Notes: generated by a model from the sequence alone, not told the origin. Positions 17,102 to 26,863 are shown, counted from the first letter of the stretch. The stretch: 64,000 nucleotides of DNA from Thalassobacter stenotrophicus (GCF_001458315.1 NZ_CYRX01000033.1:62001-126000); one strand, 5' to 3'. Made by a program: numbers and translations.

Positions 17102-17659
17102 ATGAAACGTATGAGTGTTCTTATCACCCTGTTGGCAACAACGCCTGCTTTCGCAGCGAAAGGTCCGTTCTTTTCGCTTGGAAACACAGACTTTGTTGTG
17201 ACCATCGGTTTCCTCGTGTTCCTCGGGGTGCTGGTGTACTTCAAAGTCCCCGGCATGCTGATGGGTTTGCTGGATCAGCGCGCTGCTGGCATCCAGTCCG
17301 ACCTTGATGAGGCCCGCGCGCTCCGCGAAGAGGCTCAGTCCATCCTCGCCGAGTATGAGCGCAAGGCCGCTGAGACCAAGGATCAAGCCGAAGCCATCGT
17401 TAAGGCGGCCCGCGAAGAAGCGGCGGCCGCTGCCGAGCAAGCAAAAGCTGACTTGGCCACCTCCGTGACGCGCCGTCTGGCCGCTGCGCAGGACCAAATC
17501 GCGAGTGCTGAGGCATCTGCCGTTAAGGAAGTGCGTGACACTGCCGTGACCGTGGCAATTGCTGTCGCCGGTGAAGTTGTTGCCAAGCAGCTCAAAGCCG
17601 CTGACGCAAACGCAATGATCGCTGACTCGATCAAATCGGTTGGCGCCAAGCTGCACTAA
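17102..17659 (+). CDS. atpF: ATP synthase F0 subunit b
   Basis: 185-residue peripheral stalk subunit, partner of b'. A cleavable-looking or membrane N-terminal stretch (MSVLITLLATTPAFA) is followed by a second hydrophobic helix at about 24-42 and a coiled coil. Four bases separate it from the b' gene. Last gene of the F0 operon; F1 genes (atpHAGDC) are not in the window, as expected for this group. Confidence 0.92.
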   Translation: MKRMSVLITLLATTPAFAAKGPFFSLGNTDFVVTIGFLVFLGVLVYFKVPGMLMGLLDQRAAGIQSDLDEARALREEAQSILAEYERKAAETKDQAEAIVKAAREEAAAAAEQAKADLATSVTRRLAAAQDQIASAEASAVKEVRDTAVTVAIAVAGEVVAKQLKAADANAMIADSIKSVGAKLH

Positions 17660-17677
17660 GCACGACCTACAAGAATT

Positions 17678-17713
17678 CAAAACGCGTCCCGCCAGCCAGC
17701 GGGGCGCGTTTTG
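17678..17713. terminator. Terminator after the F0 operon, shared with hrpB
   Basis: 15-base arms (17678-17692 and 17699-17713) pair completely, with one G-T pair, around a 6-base loop. One end carries A4 and the other T4, so it can act in both directions between convergent atpF and hrpB. Confidence 0.88.
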
Positions 17714-17729
17714 CGTTTATGGAGAGTGT

Positions 17730-20135
17730 TTAGGTGCCGCGCGGTTTTGCACGAAGGGTTGGGTCCGCCTGTGTCGGGTCCTCTGGCCACGGATGGCGCG
17801 GATACCGACCGCGCATGTCCTTGCGCACGTCGGCGTAGGACGTCGCCCAAAACCCCGGAAGGTCTTGGGTCACTTGAACGGGCTTTTGTCCTGGCGACAA
17901 GAGGACCATCCGCAGCGGTGTTTGGTTTGGCCCCGTGCAAGGGTGCCGCGTTTCGCCAAACACTTCTTGTAGCCGCAAGGACACCTCGGGGGTGCCGCTG
18001 GAGTAATCGATTGGCACTTGGCGTCCCATTGGTGAGGTATAATGCGCAGGAGCAAGTTGGCCCATGCGCTGGCTGTCCTCCCAGCCCAACCATGCGGTCA
18101 GGGCCTCAGTCGGGTCGAACTGCTTGAGGTCAGCCGCGGTGCGTTTGCCGCTCAGATAGGGCAGGGCCCAGTCCTCCAACGTTTCGATCAGAGCTTCGTC
18201 CGATACATCCCGAACCTGTGAAATGGCGATCCGTGCGCGGAGCCGTTTCGCTTTGGGTGACCAGTTGAGACAGTCCAGTCCCAGATCGCGGATGCCGTCC
18301 AGCAAGGCCTCTGCGATGTTCTCAGACGGGGCTTCGGGCCATGTTTGGTCATTAAGGACCAGCGCCATGAACCGTTCCTGCCGTCGCGCTTGGACCCGGC
18401 GCGCACGGGCATCCCATTGGCAAACGTTTTGCCACGCGATGGCGTCCCCGTGGGTGGCGCGCAGTTCAGCCTCGCTGAGCGCGAGAGCTTGACGCACACG
18501 TGCTTCGCGGCGGTCACCATCTACGTCTAGGGCCACGATAAGTCGCGCCGTTGATAGGCTATCGCCTACCTCCATTTTAGCACCGGCGCCGCCTGACAGG
18601 TGCCACCGGGGGGCATCGCCTGTGCGGCGCAACCCAATCCTATCGGGATAGGCGCGGGCGGCCTGTTGAGCAGGGCTTTGGCCCGCCTCTCCGGCCTCAA
18701 ATCTTTGCAACCGTTTAGCTTCTTTGCGGAGGCGGCTCAGCGCGGGATCCGCCCGGCCCGAGTTGATTGCGTCTAGTCGCGCCTGCGTATCAACCCCTGC
18801 GCCATGAAGCGGGTCTCGGTCTGACAGAAGTGCGGCGAGCGTCGCGCTCCCTGTCCCACCGGTTAGAACCATGTGGCCCAAACGTGGGTGTAGCGGCAGC
18901 TTGGCCAAGGCGCGGCCATGTTCTGTGATCTGGCCATCGCGGATTGCACCGAGGGAGGCCAACAAGGCTTGTGCCTCCCGCAGCGCGCCCTCGGGTGGTG
19001 GGGTCAAAAACGCCAAGCCAGTGCCATCTGGCGCGCCCCATAGCGCAAGGTTGAGCGCGAGATCCGACAGATCGGCCGCTGCTATCTCCGGCGGTGGAAA
19101 TGCCGCCAGCGCGCCCTCTTCGCCCTTGGTCCAGTGGCGGTAGCAGGTGCCAGCGGCAACACGGCCCGCACGTCCGGCGCGCTGGGTGGCCTCAGCCTTG
19201 GTGACGCGTTCGGTTACCAACCGGCTCATGCCACGGGACGGGTCGAACCGTGCCCGCCGTGCGCGTCCACCGTCGACCACCACGCGAATGTCTGGCAGCG
19301 TCAGCGACGTCTCGGCTATCGCCGTAGACAGCACCAAATGACGGCCAGTTTTCGGGGAGCGGGTCGCGGCCTGTTGGTCCTTGAACGGCATCGCACCGTA
19401 AAGTTTGTGCAGCGTGACATCAGATGGCAGGGGTCCCAGTGCTTGGGCCACTTTGTTGATCTCTCCGACTCCGGGCAGAAAAACGAGGCAGGAGCCTTCG
19501 GAAACCTCTTCCAATGCGCGGTTCACCAACCCCGCCATTGCGGCCTCATATCGCTGGCCTTGGGGCACGGGGCGGTCGCGGTGGCGGATATCCACCGCAT
19601 ACGCGCGGCCCTCTGCCGTGAGGATTGGGGCATCGTCCAGCATCGCGGCGACGGGGGCTGCGTCCAGCGTGGCGGACATCACTACGATCTGCAGGTCATC
19701 ACGCAGCGCGCCCCGGACCTCCCACGTGAGCGCGAGGCCTAGATCCGCCGTCAGGGAGCGTTCATGGAATTCATCAAAGATGACCACATCGACACCCGGC
19801 AGGTCGGGATCGGATTGGAGCATCGCTGTCAGAATGCCCTCGGTGATAACCTCGATCCGGGTCGATCTAGATACCTGCGCATCGCCGCGCATCCGATAGC
19901 CGACGGTTTGGCCCAAAGGCTCCCCCAGTGTTTCGGCCATCCGGGCGGCGGCCCCCCGTGCCGCGAGGCGACGAGGTTCAAGCATCAGGATTTTACCCGC
20001 AACATCCGGCAACAAAGCCAGCGGCACACGCGTGGTTTTCCCAGCACCCGGTGGGGCCTGAAGCACAGCGCGCCCAGTGCTGCGCAACGCAGCGCGCAGA
20101 TCAGGCAGAATGGTGTCGATCGGAAGGTTGGTCAT
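17730..20135 (-). CDS. hrpB: ATP-dependent helicase HrpB
   Basis: 801-residue DEAH-like superfamily 2 helicase; cellular role poorly defined. Seen: Walker A GAGKT at residues 30-34, motif II DEFH at 121-124, SAT (motif III) soon after, motif VI with QRAGRAGR, then the HrpB-specific C-terminal region that includes WLGWEDSQRMG and a DFSSGTPEVSLRLQEVFG-like block. Its start overlaps the stop of the DUF3108 gene by 4 bases. Confidence 0.93.
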   Translation of the reverse strand: MTNLPIDTILPDLRAALRSTGRAVLQAPPGAGKTTRVPLALLPDVAGKILMLEPRRLAARGAAARMAETLGEPLGQTVGYRMRGDAQVSRSTRIEVITEGILTAMLQSDPDLPGVDVVIFDEFHERSLTADLGLALTWEVRGALRDDLQIVVMSATLDAAPVAAMLDDAPILTAEGRAYAVDIRHRDRPVPQGQRYEAAMAGLVNRALEEVSEGSCLVFLPGVGEINKVAQALGPLPSDVTLHKLYGAMPFKDQQAATRSPKTGRHLVLSTAIAETSLTLPDIRVVVDGGRARRARFDPSRGMSRLVTERVTKAEATQRAGRAGRVAAGTCYRHWTKGEEGALAAFPPPEIAAADLSDLALNLALWGAPDGTGLAFLTPPPEGALREAQALLASLGAIRDGQITEHGRALAKLPLHPRLGHMVLTGGTGSATLAALLSDRDPLHGAGVDTQARLDAINSGRADPALSRLRKEAKRLQRFEAGEAGQSPAQQAARAYPDRIGLRRTGDAPRWHLSGGAGAKMEVGDSLSTARLIVALDVDGDRREARVRQALALSEAELRATHGDAIAWQNVCQWDARARRVQARRQERFMALVLNDQTWPEAPSENIAEALLDGIRDLGLDCLNWSPKAKRLRARIAISQVRDVSDEALIETLEDWALPYLSGKRTAADLKQFDPTEALTAWLGWEDSQRMGQLAPAHYTSPMGRQVPIDYSSGTPEVSLRLQEVFGETRHPCTGPNQTPLRMVLLSPGQKPVQVTQDLPGFWATSYADVRKDMRGRYPRHPWPEDPTQADPTLRAKPRGT

Positions 20136-20848
20136 CGGCGGCGCAGCACGGCGTCTCCGTATACTGTGGGCACGCGGACTTCGGTCACCCGTAGTTTGTC
20201 CGCCATCGGCTGTAGCCTCAGGGTCATTGGAAAGACTGAGCGTTCTGCCAAATCCTCAGGTGAGAAACCGCCCAATCGCGTGTATTCGCCCGTGCACGTC
20301 GCGGTTCCGTCCGGCTGTACCGTTGGCGCGCCAAGTGTCAGCTGCGTCCTGCGGCGGCCATCAAACAAGGTTAGGCTGGTGTTACAGGCGCTCTCGCGGG
20401 GTTGGTCACGCAGGACCGCGAAGATCGCGGTCAGCGGATCAATAGTGCCGCCTTGGGTTGCGGGATCAAGGTCATATTGGGCGCGGCCGCGTGGTGGGGT
20501 GATCTGAGGTGGTCGGGGCACGCCCGCGCTGTAACTCATCTCTGCGCGGGCCTTTCGGCCCCGGCGGTCTGTATCTTGGCTGTAGAAGCTGGGGCGGAAG
20601 CCATTGGGCGTTACGGTGCCGCGCGCGGTGGCGTCATAGCGAAACGTCAAAAGGGCCGCGACGATCCCTGTGCTTTGGACCTTCCCGGCCACGGCATATC
20701 GCCCACCGGCCTGTTCGGCCTTAAACACCAACTGTCCCGCAGGAATACCGCGTAGGATCACGTCGAAACGGCCCTCATCCACCTGCTGGGCGTGCAGGGG
20801 CAGGCCTAGCAGGCCAAGAACAAGGGCAATCGCGAGGGTGTGTCGCAT
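20132..20848 (-). CDS. DUF3108 domain protein, secreted
   Basis: 238-residue protein with an N-terminal signal peptide ([16 protein letters not shown], cleavage near residue 20) and a beta-rich body of the DUF3108 type, seen in many proteobacteria with no assigned function. Conserved pieces: [13 protein letters not shown] and the [11 protein letters not shown] segment. An ATG at 20848 is preceded by AAGGAA; an adjacent in-frame TTG is less likely. Co-transcribed with hrpB by overlap. Probably periplasmic. Confidence 0.75.
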   Translation of the reverse strand: MRHTLAIALVLGLLGLPLHAQQVDEGRFDVILRGIPAGQLVFKAEQAGGRYAVAGKVQSTGIVAALLTFRYDATARGTVTPNGFRPSFYSQDTDRRGRKARAEMSYSAGVPRPPQITPPRGRAQYDLDPATQGGTIDPLTAIFAVLRDQPRESACNTSLTLFDGRRRTQLTLGAPTVQPDGTATCTGEYTRLGGFSPEDLAERSVFPMTLRLQPMADKLRVTEVRVPTVYGDAVLRRR

Positions 20849-20974
20849 CAAAAGCGTTCCTTTCGCCGTGCAGACGCACTGGACTTTCTGGGGTCAGACA
20901 AGGCAGGTATCTCCGGAAGGGTCAACCAAAAGGCCCGTGAACTGGGCGAAAGCCTGCCGCAAAGGACATATTTC

Positions 20975-21997
20975 GTGAACGACGCCGATCTTGCGCCTGA
21001 TCCGCTGTTGGAGCCCGTTTTGCAAGGGCAACGCCGGTCATTGGCCCGTGCGATTACCCTTGTCGAAAGCACGCGGCCCGATCACCGCCGCCGCGCAACC
21101 GCCCTGTTAGAGGCGCTGCGTGGCCATGGGCGCGAAAGCCTGCGCATCGGGCTGTCGGGGACGCCGGGCGTCGGTAAATCCACGTTCATTGAGGCCTTTG
21201 GCCTAATGCTGACAGGGCAGGGACTTCGCGTTGCCGTTTTGGCGGTGGACCCGTCTAGCACCCGCTCGGGTGGCTCGATCTTGGGCGACAAAACCCGGAT
21301 GGAGCGGCTGTCGCGGGACCCGCTGGCGTTTATTCGGCCCTCGCCTTCGCTGTCACATCTGGGTGGGGTGTCGCGTCGTACCCGTGAAGCGGTCGCGCTG
21401 TGTGAGGCTGCTGGGTTCGATGTCGTGTTGATTGAGACTGTGGGCGTGGGCCAGTCCGAAACGATGGTCGCTGAAATGTGCGACCTGTTCACTTTGCTGA
21501 TGGCGCCTGCGGGCGGGGATGAATTGCAGGGCGTCAAACGCGGAATCATGGAGATCGCGGATCTGATTCTGGTGAACAAGGCCGACGGTGACTTGAAACC
21601 TGCTGCCAGTCGCACCGTTGCGGATTACGCAGGCGCATTGCGGCTGTTGCGCAAACGGGCGCAGGACCCTGAGGGCTTTCCCAAGGCGTTGCCGGTTTCC
21701 GCATTGGCCGAAGAAGGGCTGGCGGGCGCATGGGCCGATATGCAGCAACTCGCAGAGTGGCGTCGCGCTGAAGGGCATTGGGCCAAACGTCGTGCGGCAC
21801 AGGCAACCCATTGGTTTGAAGAAGAAGTTCGTAGCGGTTTGTTGGCGCAACTGACGGATAATCCGCGAGCACGCGGTGAAATGGCCGCTTTGGCGGCGCA
21901 AGTGTCCGAGGGGCAGCAGTCACCAGATGCGGCCGCCGCGCTGATGTTGGCGTATTTGCGGGGTGAATCGCTTGACAGCCCCCCGCAGAGAGCCTAG
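20975..21997 (+). CDS. meaB: MeaB/ArgK-family G3E GTPase
   Basis: 340-residue P-loop GTPase that protects and loads adenosylcobalamin onto methylmalonyl-CoA mutase. Seen: [10 protein letters not shown] (Walker A, about residues 64-73), [18 protein letters not shown] (switch), ETVGVGQSE (G3) and NKADGD (G4). The frame is open up to 20840 but a GTG at 20975 with AAAGGA 8 bases upstream fits the family N-terminus and avoids overlap with the divergent DUF3108 gene. No mutase gene is in the window. C-terminal dimerisation arm is present. Confidence 0.87.
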   Translation: MNDADLAPDPLLEPVLQGQRRSLARAITLVESTRPDHRRRATALLEALRGHGRESLRIGLSGTPGVGKSTFIEAFGLMLTGQGLRVAVLAVDPSSTRSGGSILGDKTRMERLSRDPLAFIRPSPSLSHLGGVSRRTREAVALCEAAGFDVVLIETVGVGQSETMVAEMCDLFTLLMAPAGGDELQGVKRGIMEIADLILVNKADGDLKPAASRTVADYAGALRLLRKRAQDPEGFPKALPVSALAEEGLAGAWADMQQLAEWRRAEGHWAKRRAAQATHWFEEEVRSGLLAQLTDNPRARGEMAALAAQVSEGQQSPDAAAALMLAYLRGESLDSPPQRA

Positions 21998-22066
21998 TAC
22001 CGCGCGAACCGCGGGGCCATCAGGCCCCTGCTTTCTATCTGAATTGTATATAACTGAGGTTGGGCC

Positions 22067-22348
22067 ATGTCGCGCGTCTGTGAACTCTCCGGTAAAGGGC
22101 CGATGTCTGGCAACAACGTCAGCCACGCCAACAACAAAACAAAGCGTCGGTTTTTGCCGAACTTGAACGACGTAACGCTCCAGTCCGAGACACTCGGTCG
22201 TGGCGTAAAGCTGCGCATCTCGGCTTCTGCCCTGCGCACCGTCGATCACCGTGGTGGCCTTGATGCCTACCTCGCGAAAGCCAAAGACGTTGAACTGTCC
22301 GACAAAGCGCTGAAAATCAAAAAAGAGATCGCAAAAGCCTCTGCCTAA
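22067..22348 (+). CDS. rpmB: 50S ribosomal protein L28
   Basis: 93-residue L28 beginning [16 protein letters not shown], with [12 protein letters not shown] and the C-terminal helix typical of proteobacteria. Only one Cys remains, so no zinc site. Monocistronic with a strong terminator after it. Confidence 0.96.
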   Translation: MSRVCELSGKGPMSGNNVSHANNKTKRRFLPNLNDVTLQSETLGRGVKLRISASALRTVDHRGGLDAYLAKAKDVELSDKALKIKKEIAKASA

Positions 22349-22370
22349 GAGAGCCTGCGATTGATGCAAG

Positions 22371-22396
22371 AGCCTCGGGGTTGCCCGGGGCTTTTT
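22371..22396 (+). terminator. Intrinsic terminator of rpmB
   Basis: Nine-base stem (22371-22379 with 22384-22392, one T-G pair), 4-base loop and a T5 run. A textbook Rho-independent terminator on the plus strand. Confidence 0.9.
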
Positions 22397-22459
22397 GCGT
22401 TTTGGGGTGGCGTGTTGCGGCAAGCCGCCCGGTATAGGGAAAACGTCAGCACGACGGCT

Positions 22460-22759
22460 CTAGCCGCAGCGTCGTTCGGCAAGGGACGCAAAGTCCCGCC
22501 AACGCTGCCAGAGTCGCTCATCACTTGTACGGTTTGATTGTCGGGTGTCTTGGGCCAGTTGCGGGTCCGCGAAGAACTGCGCCGTGCGCCGCTGTTCGTT
22601 GCGCCGCAATGACGCGTCAGCCACCCCTTGAATGCATGCACATAAGGCGCGACTGGCCGCTGCGCGATCAGATTGAAGGCAGGCGCGTTCAATAGGGCCT
22701 GCATACGTGAGAGAGGGGAGGACCGCTAGACAAGCGGCGAGCATCCAAGATTTCATCAT
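22460..22759 (-). CDS. Small secreted protein of unknown function
   Basis: About 99 residues. N-terminal signal peptide (MMKSWMLAACLAVLPSLTYA) followed by GPIERACLQSDR, a CxC pair (LCAC) and a final RRCG, so four cysteines may form two disulfides in the periplasm. Similar proteins occur throughout Rhodobacteraceae and are sometimes labelled arginine transporter, which the sequence does not support. ATG at 22759 has GAGG upstream; an ATG at 22774 is the alternative. Confidence 0.6.
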   Translation of the reverse strand: MMKSWMLAACLAVLPSLTYAGPIERACLQSDRAAASRALCACIQGVADASLRRNEQRRTAQFFADPQLAQDTRQSNRTSDERLWQRWRDFASLAERRCG

Positions 22760-22834
22760 AGCCTCATACCGCATCGCCCCTACTACTGGGGCCTACGCGG
22801 AAATGATGTCAGAAACCTTAATTCGGCTCAACAT

Positions 22835-22862
22835 CTGCGGTGCAAACGGATCTGCACCGCAG
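22835..22862 (-). terminator. Hairpin downstream of the DEAD-box helicase gene
   Basis: Perfect 10-base arms (22835-22844 and 22853-22862), 8-base loop, 12 bases after the helicase stop. No T-run follows on the minus strand, so it may be a weak terminator or a 3'-end stabiliser. Confidence 0.5.
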
Positions 22863-22874
22863 GCGTGTCGTTTT

Positions 22875-24197
22875 CTATGCGGCGGATTTACTGCGACCGC
22901 CACCGGAGGGGCGTTTATTGCGACGTGGACCGCCAGGCTTGCCCTGTGGTTTGGGTTTGCCAGCCTTGGGTGCGCCACCTTTAGCCGGGCCGCGCCCTTG
23001 ACCACCGGGGCCACCACGGCGTCCGCCGCCACTGCGACCCGAAGGCTTGGCGGCATCCCCATGCGAGGGTTCCCAACGACGGCCAGAGGCCACGGGGATG
23101 TCTAGCTTGATGACTTTTTCAATGTCTTTCAGGCAGCCGATCTCATCGGGGGCACAAAATGCAATGGCCGCACCATCACGTCCAGCCCGTGCCGTACGGC
23201 CGATGCGGTGAACATAGTTTTCGGCCACGTTGGGCAGATCGAAGTTGTAAACGTGGCGCACGCCGGGAATGTCGAGACCACGGGCCGCCACATCAGTGGC
23301 CACCATGATCATGGCTTCTTCAGCTTTGAATGCCTCAAGCGCGCGAGTACGTTGCCCTTGGGATTTGTTGCCGTGCACCGAAACAGCCGTAAAGCCCGCG
23401 TTCACGAGGCTTTTCATCAACTTCTCTGCGCCATGCTTGGTTCGGGAAAACACGAGCGCGAGTTCCTTGCGGTGCTCACCCAACAACTCAATCAGGAGTT
23501 TGGATTTTTCAGCCTGCGCGATGAAGTGAATTTTCTGCGTCACCTTGTCGGCGGTCTTGCCGGGGGGCGAAACCTGTACGCGGACAGGATTGGTCAGGTA
23601 CTTGCCAGCAATTTCTTCCATCTGCTTGGGCATTGTGGCCGAAAACAGCATGGTCTGACGTTGCGCGGGCAGTAGCGACGCGATTTTGCGAAGTGCGTGG
23701 ATAAAGCCGAGATCTAGCATTTGGTCCGCTTCGTCCAGCACGAGGAACTGGGTTTCATCCAAGCGCATCGCCTTGCGATCCAGCAGATCGAGCAGGCGAC
23801 CGGGGGTCGCGACCAACAGGTCGGCACCACGCTCTAGGCGTTTGACCTGTGGCCCAAGGCCGACGCCGCCCACAACCAGCTGTACCTTCAGGTGTGAACC
23901 TTCGGTGTAGGCGCGCAGGTTGTCGGTGATCTGCTTGGCCAGTTCGCGCGTTGGCGCAAGGATCAAACCGCGCACAGTTTTCGCCTCTGGCTTAGTGCCC
24001 GCGGTCAGAAGCGCGTGGATCATCGGCAGGCCAAAGGCTGCCGTCTTGCCAGTGCCGGTCTGCGCAAGGCCCATTACATCCTTGCCGTTCATGGCATGGG
24101 GAATGGCTTGGGTCTGAATGGGGGTTGGCTGTGTGAGGCCTTGATCAGCCAGCGCACGTGTGAGGCGGGGCGCAAGGCCCAGCATGTCGAAATCCAT
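22875..24197 (-). CDS. DEAD-box ATP-dependent RNA helicase, RhlE-like
   Basis: 440-residue RNA helicase. Seen: Q motif (GLTQPTPIQTQAIP), Walker A AQTGTGKT, PTRELA, TPGRLLDL, DEAD in LVLDEADQML, SAT, and HRIGRTARAGR in domain 2. The last 60 residues are a Gly/Arg/Lys/Pro-rich basic tail, expected for RNA binding. ATG at 24197 starts the homology. A hairpin lies in its leader at 24214-24234. Likely acts in RNA decay or ribosome assembly, particularly at low temperature. Confidence 0.93.
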   Translation of the reverse strand: MDFDMLGLAPRLTRALADQGLTQPTPIQTQAIPHAMNGKDVMGLAQTGTGKTAAFGLPMIHALLTAGTKPEAKTVRGLILAPTRELAKQITDNLRAYTEGSHLKVQLVVGGVGLGPQVKRLERGADLLVATPGRLLDLLDRKAMRLDETQFLVLDEADQMLDLGFIHALRKIASLLPAQRQTMLFSATMPKQMEEIAGKYLTNPVRVQVSPPGKTADKVTQKIHFIAQAEKSKLLIELLGEHRKELALVFSRTKHGAEKLMKSLVNAGFTAVSVHGNKSQGQRTRALEAFKAEEAMIMVATDVAARGLDIPGVRHVYNFDLPNVAENYVHRIGRTARAGRDGAAIAFCAPDEIGCLKDIEKVIKLDIPVASGRRWEPSHGDAAKPSGRSGGGRRGGPGGQGRGPAKGGAPKAGKPKPQGKPGGPRRNKRPSGGGRSKSAA

Positions 24198-24213
24198 CAA
24201 CGGTATCCTTAGA

Positions 24214-24234
24214 TGTCGGACGTCTTCTCCGACA
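24214..24234 (-). promoter_or_regulatory. Leader hairpin of the DEAD-box helicase gene
   Basis: Perfect 7-base stem (24214-24220 with 24228-24234), 7-base loop, 17 bases upstream of the helicase ATG. Leaders of helicase genes are often structured and autoregulated; that use here is only an inference. Confidence 0.35.
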
Positions 24235-24297
24235 CCGAGCGCCACATGGCACTCTCGGGAGACGTGATTGAGTGGCCCTAATGCGGCAGCGCAGCGA

Positions 24298-24627
24298 TTA
24301 TGTCAACAGATACTGGACCGCGTAGAGGGTCACGATCCCGCTGACGATGGCCCCGATGACGTTCTTGGTCAGGATGCCAACCGCAAGTGCAGCCCCCGCC
24401 GCGCTAAGCCGCGCAGGGTCGGATTGGCCCCCGGTTGCGGCGGGCCACAAGACCAAAGGCGCAATCAACCCGGGCATCACCGCGACGGCTGTATATCGCA
24501 GGTGCCGTAGCAGCCATGCAGGCATCTCGCGGTCGCCAACAAGTCCAATGAAAACAAATCGAAGCCCGAACGTCCCCAAAGCGAGGCAGACGATGATGAG
24601 CCAGATGGTTGGGGTTGAATAATTCAT
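24298..24627 (-). CDS. azlD: AzlD-family branched-chain amino acid exporter subunit
   Basis: 109-residue membrane protein with about four hydrophobic spans, ending LYAVQYLLT. The pattern FGLRFVFIGL plus the helix with VMPGLIAPLVL fits AzlD, the small partner of AzlC. Its ATG overlaps the azlC stop (ATGA), so the two are coupled. Substrate (branched-chain amino acids) is inferred from the family. Confidence 0.87.
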   Translation of the reverse strand: MNYSTPTIWLIIVCLALGTFGLRFVFIGLVGDREMPAWLLRHLRYTAVAVMPGLIAPLVLWPAATGGQSDPARLSAAGAALAVGILTKNVIGAIVSGIVTLYAVQYLLT

Positions 24628-25331
24628 CGCCGACGCTCCAACCAAAGCTCAGACTGCGCGCCTGCAATCATTGCGAAAACGGCCGCGATAATCAGCCCGA
24701 GGTTGTAGGGCACCCAGACAAACGCCAACGCGAGGGCTGCGGAAATGACGGCTGCAATGACGTGGGGTAAGGTGCGCAACGCAGGTGCGATAATCGCAAG
24801 GAATGTGATCGGAACCGCAAAGTCGAGGGCATATTCCGGCGGGATGGCCATGCCCAAAACCGCCCCTGCATAGGTTGAAATATACCACATTGGGGCGACT
24901 GTGCTGATGCTTCCGACGAAAAAGGCGACCTTTTCCGGGATCGTCAGATTGGGCCTGCTTTCGTATTCGTTGATTGAACAGGCGTAGCTTTGATCCACGC
25001 ACAGATAGGCGATAAAGGCCCGTTGCCACAGCGGGGCTGCCCCCAAATGCTGGGCAAGCGATGCCGAATACATCGCCATGCGCAGGTTCACGGCCAGCGC
25101 CGATATGATCACGATGATCGTTGGCGCCTGTTCGGTCATCAACTGAACAGCGGTGAACTGAGCGGCCCCGGCAATCACAAGGACCGAGAACGCCATGACC
25201 TCTAACAGGGGTAACCCGGCTTCGGTCCCGACAACGCCGAAAAGCGCCCCAAATGGGACGATAACCAACAGAAATGGCGCGCCCGCGCGAAAGCCGCGCC
25301 AGTATGCTGTTTTCGGGTTGGAAATTGCCAT
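24624..25331 (-). CDS. azlC: AzlC-family branched-chain amino acid exporter subunit
   Basis: 235-residue membrane protein of the AzlC family. Seen: the N-terminal FLLVIVPFGALFG and the motif AGAAQFTAVQL, followed by NLRMAMYSASLA, all characteristic. ATG at 25331 begins the homology. It is divergent from fdhD with about 75 bases between starts. Confidence 0.9.
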   Translation of the reverse strand: MAISNPKTAYWRGFRAGAPFLLVIVPFGALFGVVGTEAGLPLLEVMAFSVLVIAGAAQFTAVQLMTEQAPTIIVIISALAVNLRMAMYSASLAQHLGAAPLWQRAFIAYLCVDQSYACSINEYESRPNLTIPEKVAFFVGSISTVAPMWYISTYAGAVLGMAIPPEYALDFAVPITFLAIIAPALRTLPHVIAAVISAALALAFVWVPYNLGLIIAAVFAMIAGAQSELWLERRR

Positions 25332-25406
25332 GAAACGCCCCAAAGTTGTGCCTCAGTCGGCGCAGTTGCGTCCGGTGTACGCACCCACCTTCGGAGAAAC
25401 AAGCGC

Positions 25407-26264
25407 ATGATTATTGCCCCCGATCCTTCTTTGCCGCGGCTCACGCGGGCCGTCGTTGGGCGTGATCAGACCGGGGCTGAGGTCGATCTGCGCGTGGTCG
25501 AAGAACGCCCCCTGACGATTTACCTCAATAGCCGTGAAATCGTGACCTCGATGACGATTGGGGATTATCCCGAATACTTGGGGCTTGGGTTTTTGGTGAA
25601 CCAAGGGATGGTTGGCCCGGATGATGTTGTGACGGGTGTTGACTACGACGAAGAGCTCGAAGTTGTCGTTGTGCGCACTGAGGTTGAGACGAACCACGAA
25701 GCCAAACTGGCCCGCGCCACCCGCACAAGCGGTTGCGCTGTAGGCACCGTTTTTGGCGACATGATGGAGGGGTTAGAGGGTCTGGAGCTGCCAGCCACAC
25801 AGGTGCGGACCTCGGACCTGTATTCCCTGTCAAAGGCGATCAATCAGATGCCCTCACTCTACCTAGATGCGGGTGCGATCCATGGCACGGTTCTGTGCCA
25901 AGGTGACCAACCCTTGGTCTATATGGAGGATGTTGGCCGCCACAATGCGGTGGATAAAGTCGCGGGTTGGATGAGGTCCACAGGAACGCCTGCGGGTGAC
26001 AAGACGCTCTATACGACCGGGCGCCTTACGTCCGAGATGGTGATCAAATGCGCATTGATGGGCATCCCGGCGCTTGTGTCCCGGTCGGGCTTTACCGCTT
26101 GGGGTGTTGAAATCGCCCAAGAGATTGGTCTGACCGTTGTGGGTCGTCTACGCGGGCAGCGGTTTGTGTGCCTTAGCGGGGCGGAGCGGTTGGTATACGA
26201 TGCTGATCTCAGCGCGGTTTCGGACGAAAGCAGCAAGCATCGCCGCAAGGGAGCACAGTCATGA
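25407..26264 (+). CDS. fdhD: Formate dehydrogenase accessory sulfurtransferase FdhD
   Basis: 285-residue protein that, with the cysteine desulfurase IscS, delivers sulfur to bis-MGD bound by formate dehydrogenase. Seen: SREIVTSMTIGDYPEYLGLGFL near the N-terminus, the active-site region TSGCAVG, and VEDVGRHNAVDKVAGW-like residues in the MEDVGRHNAVDK block. The active loop has one Cys where E. coli has CxxC. Head of an operon: its stop overlaps mobA by 4 bases. No formate dehydrogenase gene is in the window. Confidence 0.92.
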   Translation: MIIAPDPSLPRLTRAVVGRDQTGAEVDLRVVEERPLTIYLNSREIVTSMTIGDYPEYLGLGFLVNQGMVGPDDVVTGVDYDEELEVVVVRTEVETNHEAKLARATRTSGCAVGTVFGDMMEGLEGLELPATQVRTSDLYSLSKAINQMPSLYLDAGAIHGTVLCQGDQPLVYMEDVGRHNAVDKVAGWMRSTGTPAGDKTLYTTGRLTSEMVIKCALMGIPALVSRSGFTAWGVEIAQEIGLTVVGRLRGQRFVCLSGAERLVYDADLSAVSDESSKHRRKGAQS

Positions 26265-26863
26265 TCCAACCTCATGGGGTGATCCTTGCGGGTGGTTTGG
26301 CCACACGTATGGGCGGCGGTGACAAAGGTCGCCTCGGCGTCGGTGGGCGCAGTTTGTTTGCTCGTGTTATTGACCGGCTAGAGCCGCAGGTTGACCGCAT
26401 TGCCCTGAATGCCAATGGCGACGCGACCCGGTTTGCTGATCTGGGCTTGCCGGTTCTGCCCGATAGCGTGGATGGGTTCGTGGGTCCCCTCGCGGGTGTT
26501 TTGGCTGGGCTGGAATGGGCTGCCGAAACAGGCGCGCCGCATATCGTGACGGCTGCTGCTGATACGCCCTTTTTCCCCGCTGATCTGGTGCCGCGTCTAT
26601 TGCTTGCTGCAGGTCCCGAGGGTGTGGCCCTTGCTGCGACCCGGGATGAGGATGGTAAGCTGTGGCACCAACCGACGTTTGGGCTGTGGCCCACTGCGTT
26701 GCGCCATGATCTGCGTGCAGCTCTCGAGGGAGGGCTCCGCAAAGTGCTGCACTGGACCGACCGCCACGGCGCTGGCATGGCCGAGTTTCCGGTCACAGGG
26801 CTTGATCCGTTTTTCAACATCAACACGCCAGATGACCTTGCGACGGCTGAGGCCGCCCTATGA
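26261..26863 (+). CDS. mobA: Molybdenum cofactor guanylyltransferase
   Basis: 200-residue nucleotidyltransferase that links GMP to molybdopterin to form MGD. Seen: GVILAGGLATRMGGGDKG (GTP-binding loop, residues 6-23) and AAADTPFFPADL (metal-binding Asp). The C-terminal FFNINTPDDL is typical. ATGA overlaps with both fdhD and mobB indicate coupled translation. Confidence 0.93.
   Translation: MIQPHGVILAGGLATRMGGGDKGRLGVGGRSLFARVIDRLEPQVDRIALNANGDATRFADLGLPVLPDSVDGFVGPLAGVLAGLEWAAETGAPHIVTAAADTPFFPADLVPRLLLAAGPEGVALAATRDEDGKLWHQPTFGLWPTALRHDLRAALEGGLRKVLHWTDRHGAGMAEFPVTGLDPFFNINTPDDLATAEAAL

Noticed and set aside
20840-20974. Upstream GTG start for meaB
   Set aside because: It would overlap the divergent DUF3108 start by 9 bases and adds residues not seen in MeaB; GTG 20975 has a better ribosome binding site.
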